A stretch of DNA of 9,416 bases. Source: CAZAGT01 sp964484515. Its GTDB lineage: Bacteria; Desulfobacterota; DSM-4660; Desulfatiglandales; HGW-15. The stretch spans positions 1 through 9,416 of the forward strand of contig CAZAGT010000191.1 of NCBI GenBank assembly GCA_964484515.1, in the 5' to 3' direction. The notes below the pieces were generated by a model, which saw only the letters and a list, made by a program, of their open reading frames with translations, was not told the origin of the DNA and searched no databases. This document shows, piece by piece, positions 1 to 5,724 of the stretch. The first letter of the stretch is position 1; each line of letters opens with the position of its first letter. A program made the position numbers and the translations under genes.

Positions 1-489
1 GCCTTCCACCGCGATGGCGTCGGTGCGCGCAAGGATGAGGGTATCCTTACTGGTCCGGGCTTGGTCGGCTACGCGCACGCGCGAGGCCATCTCCTCCGCG
101 GAGACCAGCCGTTTCCCCTCCATATGGCCACATCGTTTTGGCCAAGCCTGATCTTCCAGTTGGATGACGTTGGCGCCGGCCGCTTCGTATTCACGCACCG
201 TCCTGTAAACATTGGCGCTACCACCGTAGCCGGTATCTGCGTCTGCGATGACAGGACAATCGACGGCCCCCGAGATACGGCGAACATGTGCGACCATTTC
301 AATCATGGAAACCAGGCCGATGTCGGGAACTCCCAACATGCTCGCGGCGGCACCGTAGCCGGTTACATAGACAGACGGCACTCGCGCCCGATCCATGATT
401 CTGGCGGAGATCGCATCATAGACGCCCACGGCCAGGATAGTCCGGTGACCTTCAAGAAGCTCGCGAATGGTGTGCTTTCCGTTTTCCAT
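1..489 (-). CDS. Isocitrate lyase/PEP mutase family lyase, N-terminal part (runs off the window edge)
   Basis: The first 163 codons of a TIM-barrel enzyme of the isocitrate lyase/phosphoenolpyruvate mutase superfamily; family members are usually about 280-300 residues, so a bit more than half is present. Visible motifs: VYDAISARI near 23-31, the Mg-binding DADTGYGG at 83-90, QLEDQ at 110-114, the active-site loop KRCGHMEGK at 118-126 with the catalytic-type Cys120, and LARTDA at 153-158. The Cys in KRCGH argues for a C-C bond lyase (methylisocitrate lyase, 2,3-dimethylmalate lyase type) rather than a phosphonomutase. The exact substrate cannot be told. The ATG is preceded by a perfect AGGAGG five bases upstream, which overlaps the TAG of dctM, so the two genes form an operon and are probably translationally coupled. 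The context suggests that a dicarboxylate brought in by the TRAP permease is cleaved by this enzyme (inference). Confidence 0.93.
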   Translation of the reverse strand, partial: MENGKHTIRELLEGHRTILAVGVYDAISARIMDRARVPSVYVTGYGAAASMLGVPDIGLVSMIEMVAHVRRISGAVDCPVIADADTGYGGSANVYRTVREYEAAGANVIQLEDQAWPKRCGHMEGKRLVSAEEMASRVRVADQARTSKDTLILARTDAIAVEG

Positions 490-493
490 TAAT

Positions 494-500
494 CCCTCCT
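494..500 (-). promoter_or_regulatory. Ribosome binding site of the lyase, overlapping the dctM stop
   Basis: On the minus strand AGGAGGG lies five to six bases before the lyase ATG, and its first two bases are the last two of the dctM TAG. A ribosome finishing dctM would sit on the lyase start region. This fixes the lyase start and supports one transcript. Confidence 0.8.
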
Positions 501-1797
501 ACTGAATAAGCTTAGGTAGCCACAAGCTGATGGCGGGGAACAGGGTGAATATGACCAGGGCACCGGTCTCGATCAGCACAAAGGGTATGCTGCTTCGAAT
601 GATCTCTTCGATAGAGAGGAGCGGGCAAACACTGCGCAGCGTGTAAAGGTTCAGTCCGACTGGCGGTGTCACCACCGCTAATTCAAGATTGATGACTAGG
701 ACAATGCCGTACCACAGCGGGGAAAATCCCATCGTGGTTACCAGCGGCAGCAGAATGGGTGTTGTGACAACAATCAGCGAAATGGCATCGACAAACATCC
801 CCAGCACGATGAGCAGTGCCATGATCACGAGCAGGACGACGATATTGGGCAGGTTGAGCCCCAGCAGGGATCGGGTGAGATGGTACGGCAATCTCACGAG
901 GTTCAAATAGTCCCCGAAGATCTTGGCACATCCGATGATCAGTAGAATAGGGGCGCTCACCCGGAGGCAATCGCGCAGGATCTCCATAATCTTGACAGGA
1001 TTAAGTACTCTGTAAACCAGCCCGGCGATGACAAAGGCACCGGCCGCCCCCACCGCAGAAGCCTCGGTCGGCGTGGCGACCCCCGTATATATAGAGCCGA
1101 GCACAAGAGCTATCAGGAGGGCAGCGTGCCAAATCCGCCCGAGGCTCACGAAACGCTCCCTCCAGGTGGCTTTCGTCGCGGATGTATGACCGGCGAGTTC
1201 CGGATTCACCAAAACCCGAAGGACGATCGACATGCTTAACAGCGTGGCGATCACCAGCCCTGGAACGATACCGCCGATGAAAAGCTTCGCTACCGATTCG
1301 CCGGAAACCGCGCTGTAAATTATGAACGGCACACTCGGCGGAATAAGCATGGCTAGTGCACCGGCCGTCACTACCGCTCCTGCCGCCAGTCTTCTATCAT
1401 AGCCTCTCCCGATCATTTCAGGGACGGCAAGTGACCCGATCGCCGCCACGCCGGCGATGCTCACCCCGCTGACCGCCCCGAAGACGGTGCAGGCCCCTAC
1501 CGACGCAATGGCAAGGCCGCCCGGTATCCAGGTAAGCCATTTCGTCGCCGTTTCAAAAAGATCTTTGCCGATAGGGGTCTTTGTGAGCGCTTGACCCATG
1601 AGGATGAATAGGGGCAGGGCAATCAGTTCAAAGCTATTCAATTGCCCGAAAAAGGACGTGGCAGCGAGTCCCAGTAGCGCCGTTCCTTTACTCAGGAACA
1701 GCCCTAAAACGCCGGCGATACCAAGGGCCATAAAGATAGGAAAGCCGGCCGCAAGCATAATAAGCATGACGATCACGACAAGGGCGGGGGCAAGCAT
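499..1797 (-). CDS. dctM: TRAP transporter large permease subunit DctM
   Basis: A 432-residue integral membrane protein of normal DctM length (about 425-435), made of about a dozen hydrophobic segments. Family signatures are clear: LIPPSVPFIIYSAVSGES at 151-168, TPTEASAVGA at 242-251 and TPPVGLNLYTLRSV at 377-390. DctM forms the sodium-coupled translocation channel of TRAP systems, which take up organic acids delivered by a periplasmic DctP protein; the small subunit DctQ is normally encoded just upstream or fused. Here the 140 bases upstream hold no DctQ, no fused DctQ-like N-terminal domain is present, and DctP is not in the window. The start ATG has only a weak AGGAAG about 12 bases upstream. 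Transcription probably begins at the Fur-box-overlapped promoter upstream, and the gene leads into the lyase. Substrate is unknown; the lyase neighbour points to a 2-hydroxy or branched dicarboxylate (inference). Confidence 0.95.
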   Translation of the reverse strand: MLAPALVVIVMLIMLAAGFPIFMALGIAGVLGLFLSKGTALLGLAATSFFGQLNSFELIALPLFILMGQALTKTPIGKDLFETATKWLTWIPGGLAIASVGACTVFGAVSGVSIAGVAAIGSLAVPEMIGRGYDRRLAAGAVVTAGALAMLIPPSVPFIIYSAVSGESVAKLFIGGIVPGLVIATLLSMSIVLRVLVNPELAGHTSATKATWRERFVSLGRIWHAALLIALVLGSIYTGVATPTEASAVGAAGAFVIAGLVYRVLNPVKIMEILRDCLRVSAPILLIIGCAKIFGDYLNLVRLPYHLTRSLLGLNLPNIVVLLVIMALLIVLGMFVDAISLIVVTTPILLPLVTTMGFSPLWYGIVLVINLELAVVTPPVGLNLYTLRSVCPLLSIEEIIRSSIPFVLIETGALVIFTLFPAISLWLPKLIQ

Positions 1798-1888
1798 AGC
1801 TCGTCAACGCTTCCTGTGCGCCAGGGGATCGAACGGCTTCCGACGCCGTATCGGGACTCCCTGACTGGATCTTGGCCGAATTAGGACA

Positions 1889-1906
1889 TACCCTCCTGGG
1901 AGGGTA
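1889..1906 (-). repeat. Short palindrome in the dctM leader
   Basis: TACCCTCCTGGGAGGGTA is an 8-bp inverted repeat around two central bases. It falls in the predicted 5' leader of dctM, just downstream of the proposed transcription start, and on the minus strand contains AGGAGG without a usable reading frame behind it. It could be an operator or a small leader hairpin. There is no T-run, so it is not a terminator. Confidence 0.45.
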
Positions 1907-1908
1907 AG

Positions 1909-1927
1909 GATGATGATAATCATTTGT
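1909..1927. promoter_or_regulatory. Fur-box-like operator upstream of dctM
   Basis: GATGATGATAATCATTTGT matches the classical 19-bp Fur consensus GATAATGATAATCATTATC at 15 of 19 positions (counted by eye). Its core ATGATAATCAT (1913-1923) is a perfect 11-base palindrome with a single central base. It covers the predicted -10 of the dctM promoter, the usual place for an iron-dependent repressor site. A related FUR-family regulator (Zur, Mur, PerR) or chance similarity cannot be excluded. Confidence 0.5.
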
Positions 1928-1943
1928 CAGTGATTTGAGTCAA
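1916..1943 (-). promoter_or_regulatory. Candidate sigma70 promoter of dctM and the lyase gene
   Basis: On the minus strand a -35 TTGACT (1943-1938) is followed after 16 bases by a -10 GATTAT (1921-1916). The -35 lies across the TGA of the upstream zincin gene. Transcription would start near 1909, giving a leader of about 110 bases before the dctM ATG. The promoter gives the permease and lyase genes control separate from the zincin gene. Confidence 0.45.
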
Positions 1944-2485
1944 TCCGGGACATGTGAGATTTCGTTGAGATCTCTTGAAGATGAAGCACCTTTCTGCAAG
2001 CACGCGACTTCTTTTTCAAACCACTGAATATATCTTCGCAATCCTTGTCGACGCATGACTATCGCCTGGATCGCCTTCTCTCTGATCAGGTCCTTGTAGG
2101 CGTCCCATTCATCAGTGATGCCCTGGGGAATGTCCAGATAGGATGGCGGTATTTCGTTGAAAAGAGGGTGCCTAGCCATGGTCCACAGGTCACATGCCTT
2201 CTCGCCGCCCGGTATTCCTGCGCTACCTTGAATCAGGTGGGTCAATTCATGAGCAATCAGGGCGTATGAATAGACCTTGCTTCCAGGTTGAATGGCTATC
2301 TTCATGAGGTGCTTGCTCGCTCTGCCGCCACTCGACGTATAACCGACTGTGATTGTCCGGGCTCTTAATTCGGGAAAGTGTTTCGCCACGTCTTCTATAT
2401 CCCCCAGCATCCTTTTCACCCTAGCTCTATTACCAGCACTTCGCTCTTGGTAGCGCTTCATATGTCGCGTCAGGACAATCCGCAT
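1940..2485 (-). CDS. Putative zincin metallopeptidase (HExxH), uncharacterised
   Basis: A 181-residue protein with the zinc-binding HELTH at residues 79-83, continuing HLIQGSAG, followed by GGEKACDLW where Glu95 is a candidate third metal ligand, and an acidic/aromatic PSYLDIP stretch near 114-120. A hydrophobic beta strand plus SYALIAHE before the motif fits a small gluzincin-like fold. There is no signal peptide or membrane segment, so it is probably cytoplasmic. The N-terminal 45 residues are basic. The family is not one I can name. Proteolysis is inferred from the motif only, and substrate is unknown. The chosen ATG lacks a clear Shine-Dalgarno; an in-frame ATG at codon 9 is an alternative start. 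It ends inside the dctM promoter, so its link to the TRAP genes is positional only. Confidence 0.75.
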   Translation of the reverse strand: MRIVLTRHMKRYQERSAGNRARVKRMLGDIEDVAKHFPELRARTITVGYTSSGGRASKHLMKIAIQPGSKVYSYALIAHELTHLIQGSAGIPGGEKACDLWTMARHPLFNEIPPSYLDIPQGITDEWDAYKDLIREKAIQAIVMRRQGLRRYIQWFEKEVACLQKGASSSRDLNEISHVPD

Positions 2486-2881
2486 GGCTTAATTCCGCGG
2501 GAGGTTAGGTAGTGATCCCCAACATCTTAGATCTGCCGGTTATTGCTTGTTACTCCCTTTAGCCCCCGGATGGCAAGTCTTAAGAGCTGCACCTCGGATC
2601 TCGCGTTACGGCTATTTCTCCCCTTATGTTTTTGTATACAGACGTGCAAAAAATTCCTTCCGTGCCGATCGAACGGCACTGACAGCTTTTGATGAAGCCC
2701 TGAGCGAGATCGCCATTTATCTGTATTTTATTGCTTTTTCCGAACATGCGCTCAAGGACGAGGTGCGATTATCTTGATAACAGCGCTGGCATATCCGTTG
2801 CACAAATTGGAGGCAACGGTTTTTTTTGGAACGTGCCTGGATCGAGAAGTCATTAACCTATGAAGAAGCGCCGAGACGGAA
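2486..2881. other. Gene-free stretch between the zincin gene and the bactofilin gene
   Basis: About 400 bases with no convincing gene on either strand. The only longer plus-strand frame starts at a TTG with no ribosome binding site and encodes nothing familiar. The stretch holds a small inverted repeat (GTGCCG/CGGCAC, 2662-2679) and an intrinsic terminator at 2795-2827, so some plus-strand transcript may end here. Confidence 0.5.
2795..2827 (+). terminator. Intrinsic terminator upstream of the bactofilin gene
   Basis: A perfect 7-bp stem CCGTTGC/GCAACGG with an 11-base loop is followed at once by eight T. This is a good rho-independent terminator on the plus strand. No convincing plus-strand gene lies before it in the window, so it either ends a small RNA or decayed gene, or insulates the bactofilin gene. 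Confidence 0.7.
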
Positions 2882-3361
2882 ATGATGAAGAAACTGGCAT
2901 TCATAAAGATAGAAGAGAGGGGAGGTTTTCACGATTTCATAGGAGGCGGAACCGAGTTTGAGGGAAAATTGAAATGTGAAGGCGACATCCGGATTGATGG
3001 TCAGTTCAAGGGCGAACTGCAGGTCAATGGAACCCTTACTGTTGGTGCAGATGCCATTGTCGAAGCTGACATCTATGCCCCTCATATCGCCATTGCCGGA
3101 AATATTCATGGAAATATCTTCGCAGATGAAAAGCTCGAAATCCTTGCCCCGGCAAGGGTCCTTGGAAAGATCGAGGCCCCCAAGATCCTCATCGGCGACG
3201 GTGCCGTTTTCGAAGGGAGCTGTCGGATGTCACCGACCAAGGAATTCGATGAAACGGGACTGGCACTCGTCAAATCGGACAGCTCATTAGACGATGTCCT
3301 TCCGAGTCCTCCCGACGAAGAAGAATTGGACAAACAGGATATCGGGGAGGCCACATATTGA
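2882..3361 (+). CDS. Bactofilin (polymer-forming cytoskeletal protein)
   Basis: A 159-residue bactofilin. The central domain, about residues 19-116, starts FIGGGTEFEG, runs through DIRIDGQFKGEL, NGTLTVGADAIVEADI and HGNIFADEKLEI, and ends GDGAVFEGSCRM. These regularly spaced glycine and hydrophobic turns form the right-handed beta-helix that polymerises without nucleotides. Bactofilins scaffold cell-envelope and shape functions in the cytoplasm, often at the membrane. The short N-terminal tail and the acidic C-terminal tail (about 117-159, with DEEELDKQD) are typical disordered extensions. ATG at 2882 or 2885 are both possible, with only a weak upstream purine stretch. It stands alone, without the M23 peptidase gene that often accompanies bactofilins, and is followed by an exported MORN protein. 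Confidence 0.93.
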   Translation: MMKKLAFIKIEERGGFHDFIGGGTEFEGKLKCEGDIRIDGQFKGELQVNGTLTVGADAIVEADIYAPHIAIAGNIHGNIFADEKLEILAPARVLGKIEAPKILIGDGAVFEGSCRMSPTKEFDETGLALVKSDSSLDDVLPSPPDEEELDKQDIGEATY

Positions 3362-3497
3362 TTCGCAGAAAGGCCGAACTGCATATTTGAGAGCAGGGCC
3401 ACAATCCCTATGGTTTCAAAAAAAGTAAGCTTGAAGAACTCTCCCAAGGAGGCCTAGAGAAAGTCATTGATTTTATCGCCTTTTGGTGGTGATGGTT

Positions 3498-4217
3498 ATG
3501 AAGCTGGTCATGGCGTCATTCTTAGCCCTTGTCTTCCTGTTCCCGCTCAACGCAATCGCTGAGTGTCTCAAGGGCGACTGTGTCAACGGTCAGGGAACCA
3601 TGTCCTTTGTCCATGGCGGAAAATACACGGGACAATTCAGGAATGGTCAGTTGCACGGGCAGGGCACCTTGGTCACATCCGACGGAATCAGATATATAGG
3701 ATCATTCAGGAAAAACAGATTTCATGGTAAAGGGACGATCATTCTTCCAGATGGCCGGAAATATGTGGATCTCTTCAGGGACGGGAGGATGAGTGGCCGG
3801 GGCAAGACGACCTCTCGCGGCGTCAATTCCGCAGATCAAATCGAGGGAAAACTCGGGGGCACGGCAAACCTGGCATTTCAGGACCTGGCGAAATGGCAGC
3901 GCGACATGATCATCAACTATCCGGTGACACTCAAGGCAAAGGATGATCCTGCAGACCTAAAAGATACAACCATCGACCAACCCACCCCGACAAACGACAT
4001 TTCGTTGATCGGTTGGCACCTCCACAAAGGAAAAGTAGAGCGGCTCGATTGGAATAATGAGATCACGACGAACTCCGACCTGATCCTCGAGAAAGAAATC
4101 CAGATCGGCACCCAGAAATACAACATGTACATGGAGCCGGATTACACATTCGACAGTGAAGACATGGGATCTAATTGGGGAGTGGAGTTCGGTATCCGTC
4201 TACCCTTCCCTGACTAA
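3498..4217 (+). CDS. Exported MORN-repeat protein with unknown C-terminal region
   Basis: About 239 residues. The N-terminus MKLVMASFLALVFLFPLNAIA reads as a signal peptide with likely cleavage before Glu22-Cys23, so the protein is probably periplasmic or outer-membrane associated. Residues about 27-101 hold three to four MORN repeats: GQGTMSFVHGGKYTGQFRNG, LHGQGTLVTSDGIRYIGSFR, FHGKGTIILPDGRKYVDLF and a degenerate MSGRGK. MORN repeats form beta-hairpin arrays used for binding or scaffolding. Residues about 102-239 match nothing I recognise and end in an acidic, aromatic stretch with GVEFGIRLPFPD, which could be an edge strand of a beta structure. The ATG at 3498 is preferred because GGTGG lies eight bases upstream and it gives the cleanest signal peptide; in-frame ATG 3492 and TTG 3483 are alternatives. 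A weak promoter candidate (TTGAGA, 16 bases, TATGGT, 3387-3414) lies before it. Confidence 0.85.
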   Translation: MKLVMASFLALVFLFPLNAIAECLKGDCVNGQGTMSFVHGGKYTGQFRNGQLHGQGTLVTSDGIRYIGSFRKNRFHGKGTIILPDGRKYVDLFRDGRMSGRGKTTSRGVNSADQIEGKLGGTANLAFQDLAKWQRDMIINYPVTLKAKDDPADLKDTTIDQPTPTNDISLIGWHLHKGKVERLDWNNEITTNSDLILEKEIQIGTQKYNMYMEPDYTFDSEDMGSNWGVEFGIRLPFPD

Positions 4218-4243
4218 GGGCTCACATAATAATCGACTTCTCA

Positions 4244-4273
4244 TGAGACTTCCGTCAGTCTCAATTTTAATTT
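4244..4273 (+). terminator. Intrinsic terminator of the MORN-repeat gene
   Basis: A perfect 7-bp stem TGAGACT/AGTCTCA with loop TCCGTC is followed by ATTTTAATTT. It lies 26 bases after the MORN gene stop on the same strand. Confidence 0.7.
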
Positions 4274-4474
4274 CCTGAAGAAACCACACGCCGCCTTCTC
4301 GACCACAATCTTACCTACAATCCCCTTATTTGCGCGCAGGGAAACGTATCCTTCGCGACAACCACATTTCAGCCTCTGATGGACGCGCTCAGCAGAACAT
4401 CAGAACAATAGTTTTCTGCGATGGCCTTGTCATTGCTACATCATAATCCCAGTTTTCGGGACTCAGGCACCTGT

Positions 4475-4538
4475 AAATAGCCGGCGGCGCCCACCCCCGC
4501 TTGCGTTCCTTGACTTCATGCAGGCGTGGGCTATTTTT
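4475..4538 (+). terminator. Terminator-like hairpin in gene-free DNA
   Basis: AAATAGCC (4475-4482) pairs with GGCTATTT (4529-4536), or alternatively GCCCAC (4489-4494) with GTGGGC (4526-4531), and a run of five T follows. The two stems share bases, so they exclude each other. No gene lies directly upstream, so it may end a small RNA from the 4274-4474 stretch or be a second stop for read-through from the MORN gene. Confidence 0.4.
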
Positions 4539-4564
4539 CTGAATCCCTTAGGTACCAAATATAA

Positions 4565-4603
4565 ACCCCCCTTGAAAGAAAGGAGCTAAGAATCAAGGGG
4601 GGT
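4565..4603 (-). terminator. G-tract inverted repeat, possible minus-strand terminator
   Basis: ACCCCCCTTGA and TCAAGGGGGGT form a perfect 11-bp stem around 17 bases. Read on the minus strand, the stem is followed by the T-rich TTTATATTT, as in an intrinsic terminator. It could end a long HU transcript coming from the right, although the HU stop is about 400 bases away. Similar CCCCCCTT tracts at 4706-4712 suggest a dispersed repeat. Confidence 0.4.
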
Positions 4604-4849
4604 AAGGAGGAAAGAGGTACATTCTCTTTCGAACTAAATATAATGCCGAAAAAAGAGATTTCAAGAAATCAAGCTGTATTTTCCTAAGGCAAGTCTTCCA
4701 GGCAAAGGGGGGTTCAAATGAGCTGAATCGGGCGGAATTGAGGAACGGTACCCGTTCGGCTGCCCCAGGTCCGCTGAAGCGGCAGTCTTCCGGCCGTACC
4801 TGTAACTATCTCATGGATCTGAAATGACACAACGAAGGCGCCTTGCATA

Positions 4850-4893
4850 TTGGGGGTGGCACTCATGAAAACCCCGTTGAGTGCCACCCCCAA
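4850..4893. repeat. Perfect 16-bp inverted repeat (REP-like hairpin)
   Basis: TTGGGGGTGGCACTCA and TGAGTGCCACCCCCAA are exact reverse complements separated by 12 bases. The stem is strong and GC-rich, with no T-run on either side, so a simple intrinsic terminator is unlikely. It sits 106 bases beyond the HU stop and may stabilise the 3' end of the HU message or be a copy of a dispersed palindromic repeat. No second copy is in this window. Confidence 0.75.
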
Positions 4894-4998
4894 ACATAAA
4901 ACTAGAATAAGGGAACTGTCGGCCTTGGGCCTTCTCGAAACCCGTCTCTGGCTCCTGTGTTTTCGGCTAATCAATCAACCAGGTCAAGGTGCCTTCGG

Positions 4999-5373
4999 TT
5001 AGACCACCATGTCCTTCAACTTCTTCAAGGGACGCACTTTGACTACATTACGGGCCGGCTTGGCCTTGAAGATTGTCGGCTCCCCTGTGAAGGGATTGAT
5101 GCCCTTGCGAGCCTTTGTCGCAGGTTTTCGCTTGACTTCGATCTTCATAAGTCCCGGCAGGGTAAACCGGCCAGGGGCCCGCTTCTTGATATGACGTTCG
5201 ATGAGGATCGCCATTTCCTCGAGTACCGTGGAGACCTGCTTCCTTGTTAGCCCTGAATTCTCGGCCAACTCACTCATGATCGCCGATTTGGTCATCGGCT
5301 CCTTCACCGCCGGGACCTTTCGTGTGGGTTGCTTCTTGACCGATTTCTTCTTTGCCTTCTTTCTTGCTGCCAT
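4999..5373 (-). CDS. HU/IHF-family DNA-binding protein with lysine-rich N-terminal tail
   Basis: A 124-residue protein, longer than the usual 90-100 residue HU. Residues about 27-121 are the HU fold: helical MTKSAIMSELAENSGLTRKQ, then GRFTLPGLMKIEV at 68-80, and the DNA-embracing arm RKGINPFTGEP at 89-99, corresponding to the usual RNPxTG signature with Ile in place of the Arg. Residues 1-26 are an added basic tail (ARKKAKKKSVKKQPTRKV) resembling histone H1-like tails found on some bacterial HU proteins. It bends and compacts DNA in the nucleoid as a dimer. The start is fixed by a strong AGGAGGA (5378-5384) five bases before the ATG. It is divergent from tex. Confidence 0.93.
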   Translation of the reverse strand: MAARKKAKKKSVKKQPTRKVPAVKEPMTKSAIMSELAENSGLTRKQVSTVLEEMAILIERHIKKRAPGRFTLPGLMKIEVKRKPATKARKGINPFTGEPTIFKAKPARNVVKVRPLKKLKDMVV

Positions 5374-5475
5374 ACTGTCCTCCTTCTTCCTTTCGTTTGG
5401 TTCCGGCCGAAACGTGGCTTGTAGGAAATGCTATGAATACACATATAAAACACGTTTCTGCCAATTAGAGCCCGC

Positions 5476-5502
5476 ACTATATGGTTTTCACGTGTGTGTC
5501 AA
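5476..5502 (-). promoter_or_regulatory. Candidate promoter of the HU gene
   Basis: On the minus strand a consensus -35 TTGACA (5502-5497) is followed after a short 15-base spacer by TATAGT (5481-5476). A second option further down is TTGGCA (5464-5459) with a 17-base spacer and TGTATT (5441-5436). Either would give a leader of roughly 60-100 bases. The choice cannot be made by eye. Confidence 0.4.
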
Positions 5503-5511
5503 GCTGTTTGT

Positions 5512-5540
5512 TTGAATTTTCGAGCAAAAAGCAAAATAAT
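5512..5540 (+). promoter_or_regulatory. Candidate promoter of tex
   Basis: TTGAAT (5512-5517), a 17-base spacer and AATAAT (5535-5540) make a reasonable sigma70-like promoter in an A/T-rich stretch. Its -35 is only nine bases from the -35 of the HU promoter on the other strand, so the two may compete or share a regulator. The leader to the tex ATG would be about 178 bases. Confidence 0.35.
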
Positions 5541-5575
5541 TCGTGACAGTTCCGCTTTTTGAGATTTATGCAGGC

Positions 5576-5614
5576 GTACCTTTCGCACGCGGTTTACGGA
5601 ATACGGAAAGGTAC
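5576..5614 (+). repeat. 9-bp inverted repeat in the tex leader
   Basis: GTACCTTTC (5576-5584) and GAAAGGTAC (5606-5614) are perfect reverse complements around 21 bases. In RNA they would form a hairpin in the tex 5' leader; in DNA they could be an operator. No T-run follows directly, so it is not a plain attenuator. The same GAAAGGTAC recurs just after the tex stop. Confidence 0.5.
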
Positions 5615-5724
5615 AAAACAGAGGGCCCGCGCAAAAAAAGGATTCCATTTTCCGTATCCAGCGAATAATAAGCAAAGGATCTGCAGGGCGAGGGAATCCA
5701 CTTGACAATGGAGCGAAAGAGAAC

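Larger units (their letters stand above)
4218..4998. other. 780-bp stretch without a convincing gene, rich in inverted repeats
   Basis: No frame on either strand shows a family signature or good start. The contents are a terminator (4244-4273), a terminator-like hairpin (4475-4538), an 11-bp G-tract inverted repeat (4565-4603), short palindromes GATTTC/GAAATC near 4660-4673 and GAACGG/CCGTTC near 4742-4756, and a perfect 16-bp hairpin (4850-4893). This suggests intergenic repeat insertion or small RNAs rather than protein genes. Confidence 0.5.

Noticed and set aside
61..492. 143-aa plus-strand reading frame
   Set aside because: It is antisense to the lyase gene, which carries clear catalytic motifs and a perfect ribosome binding site; the plus frame has no recognisable protein features.
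1804..1923. 39-codon minus-strand frame ending six bases before dctM, considered as a DctQ remnant or leader peptide
   Set aside because: It has no ribosome binding site, its ATG lies upstream of the predicted transcription start, and apart from four Ile near the start it does not resemble DctQ.
2547..2777. 76-aa plus-strand frame just before the terminator at 2795
   Set aside because: It starts at TTG without a Shine-Dalgarno site and resembles nothing known. The terminator alone does not make it a gene.
3391..3492. Open frame with a DUF2281/antitoxin-like stretch (LEELSQGGLEKVIDFIAFW)
   Set aside because: No start codon or ribosome binding site lies in the frame, and the similarity is a short helical pattern only; there is no toxin gene next to it.
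4714..4974. 86-aa minus-strand frame downstream of HU
   Set aside because: It runs through the 16-bp perfect hairpin and shows no family features, so it is more likely open by chance.
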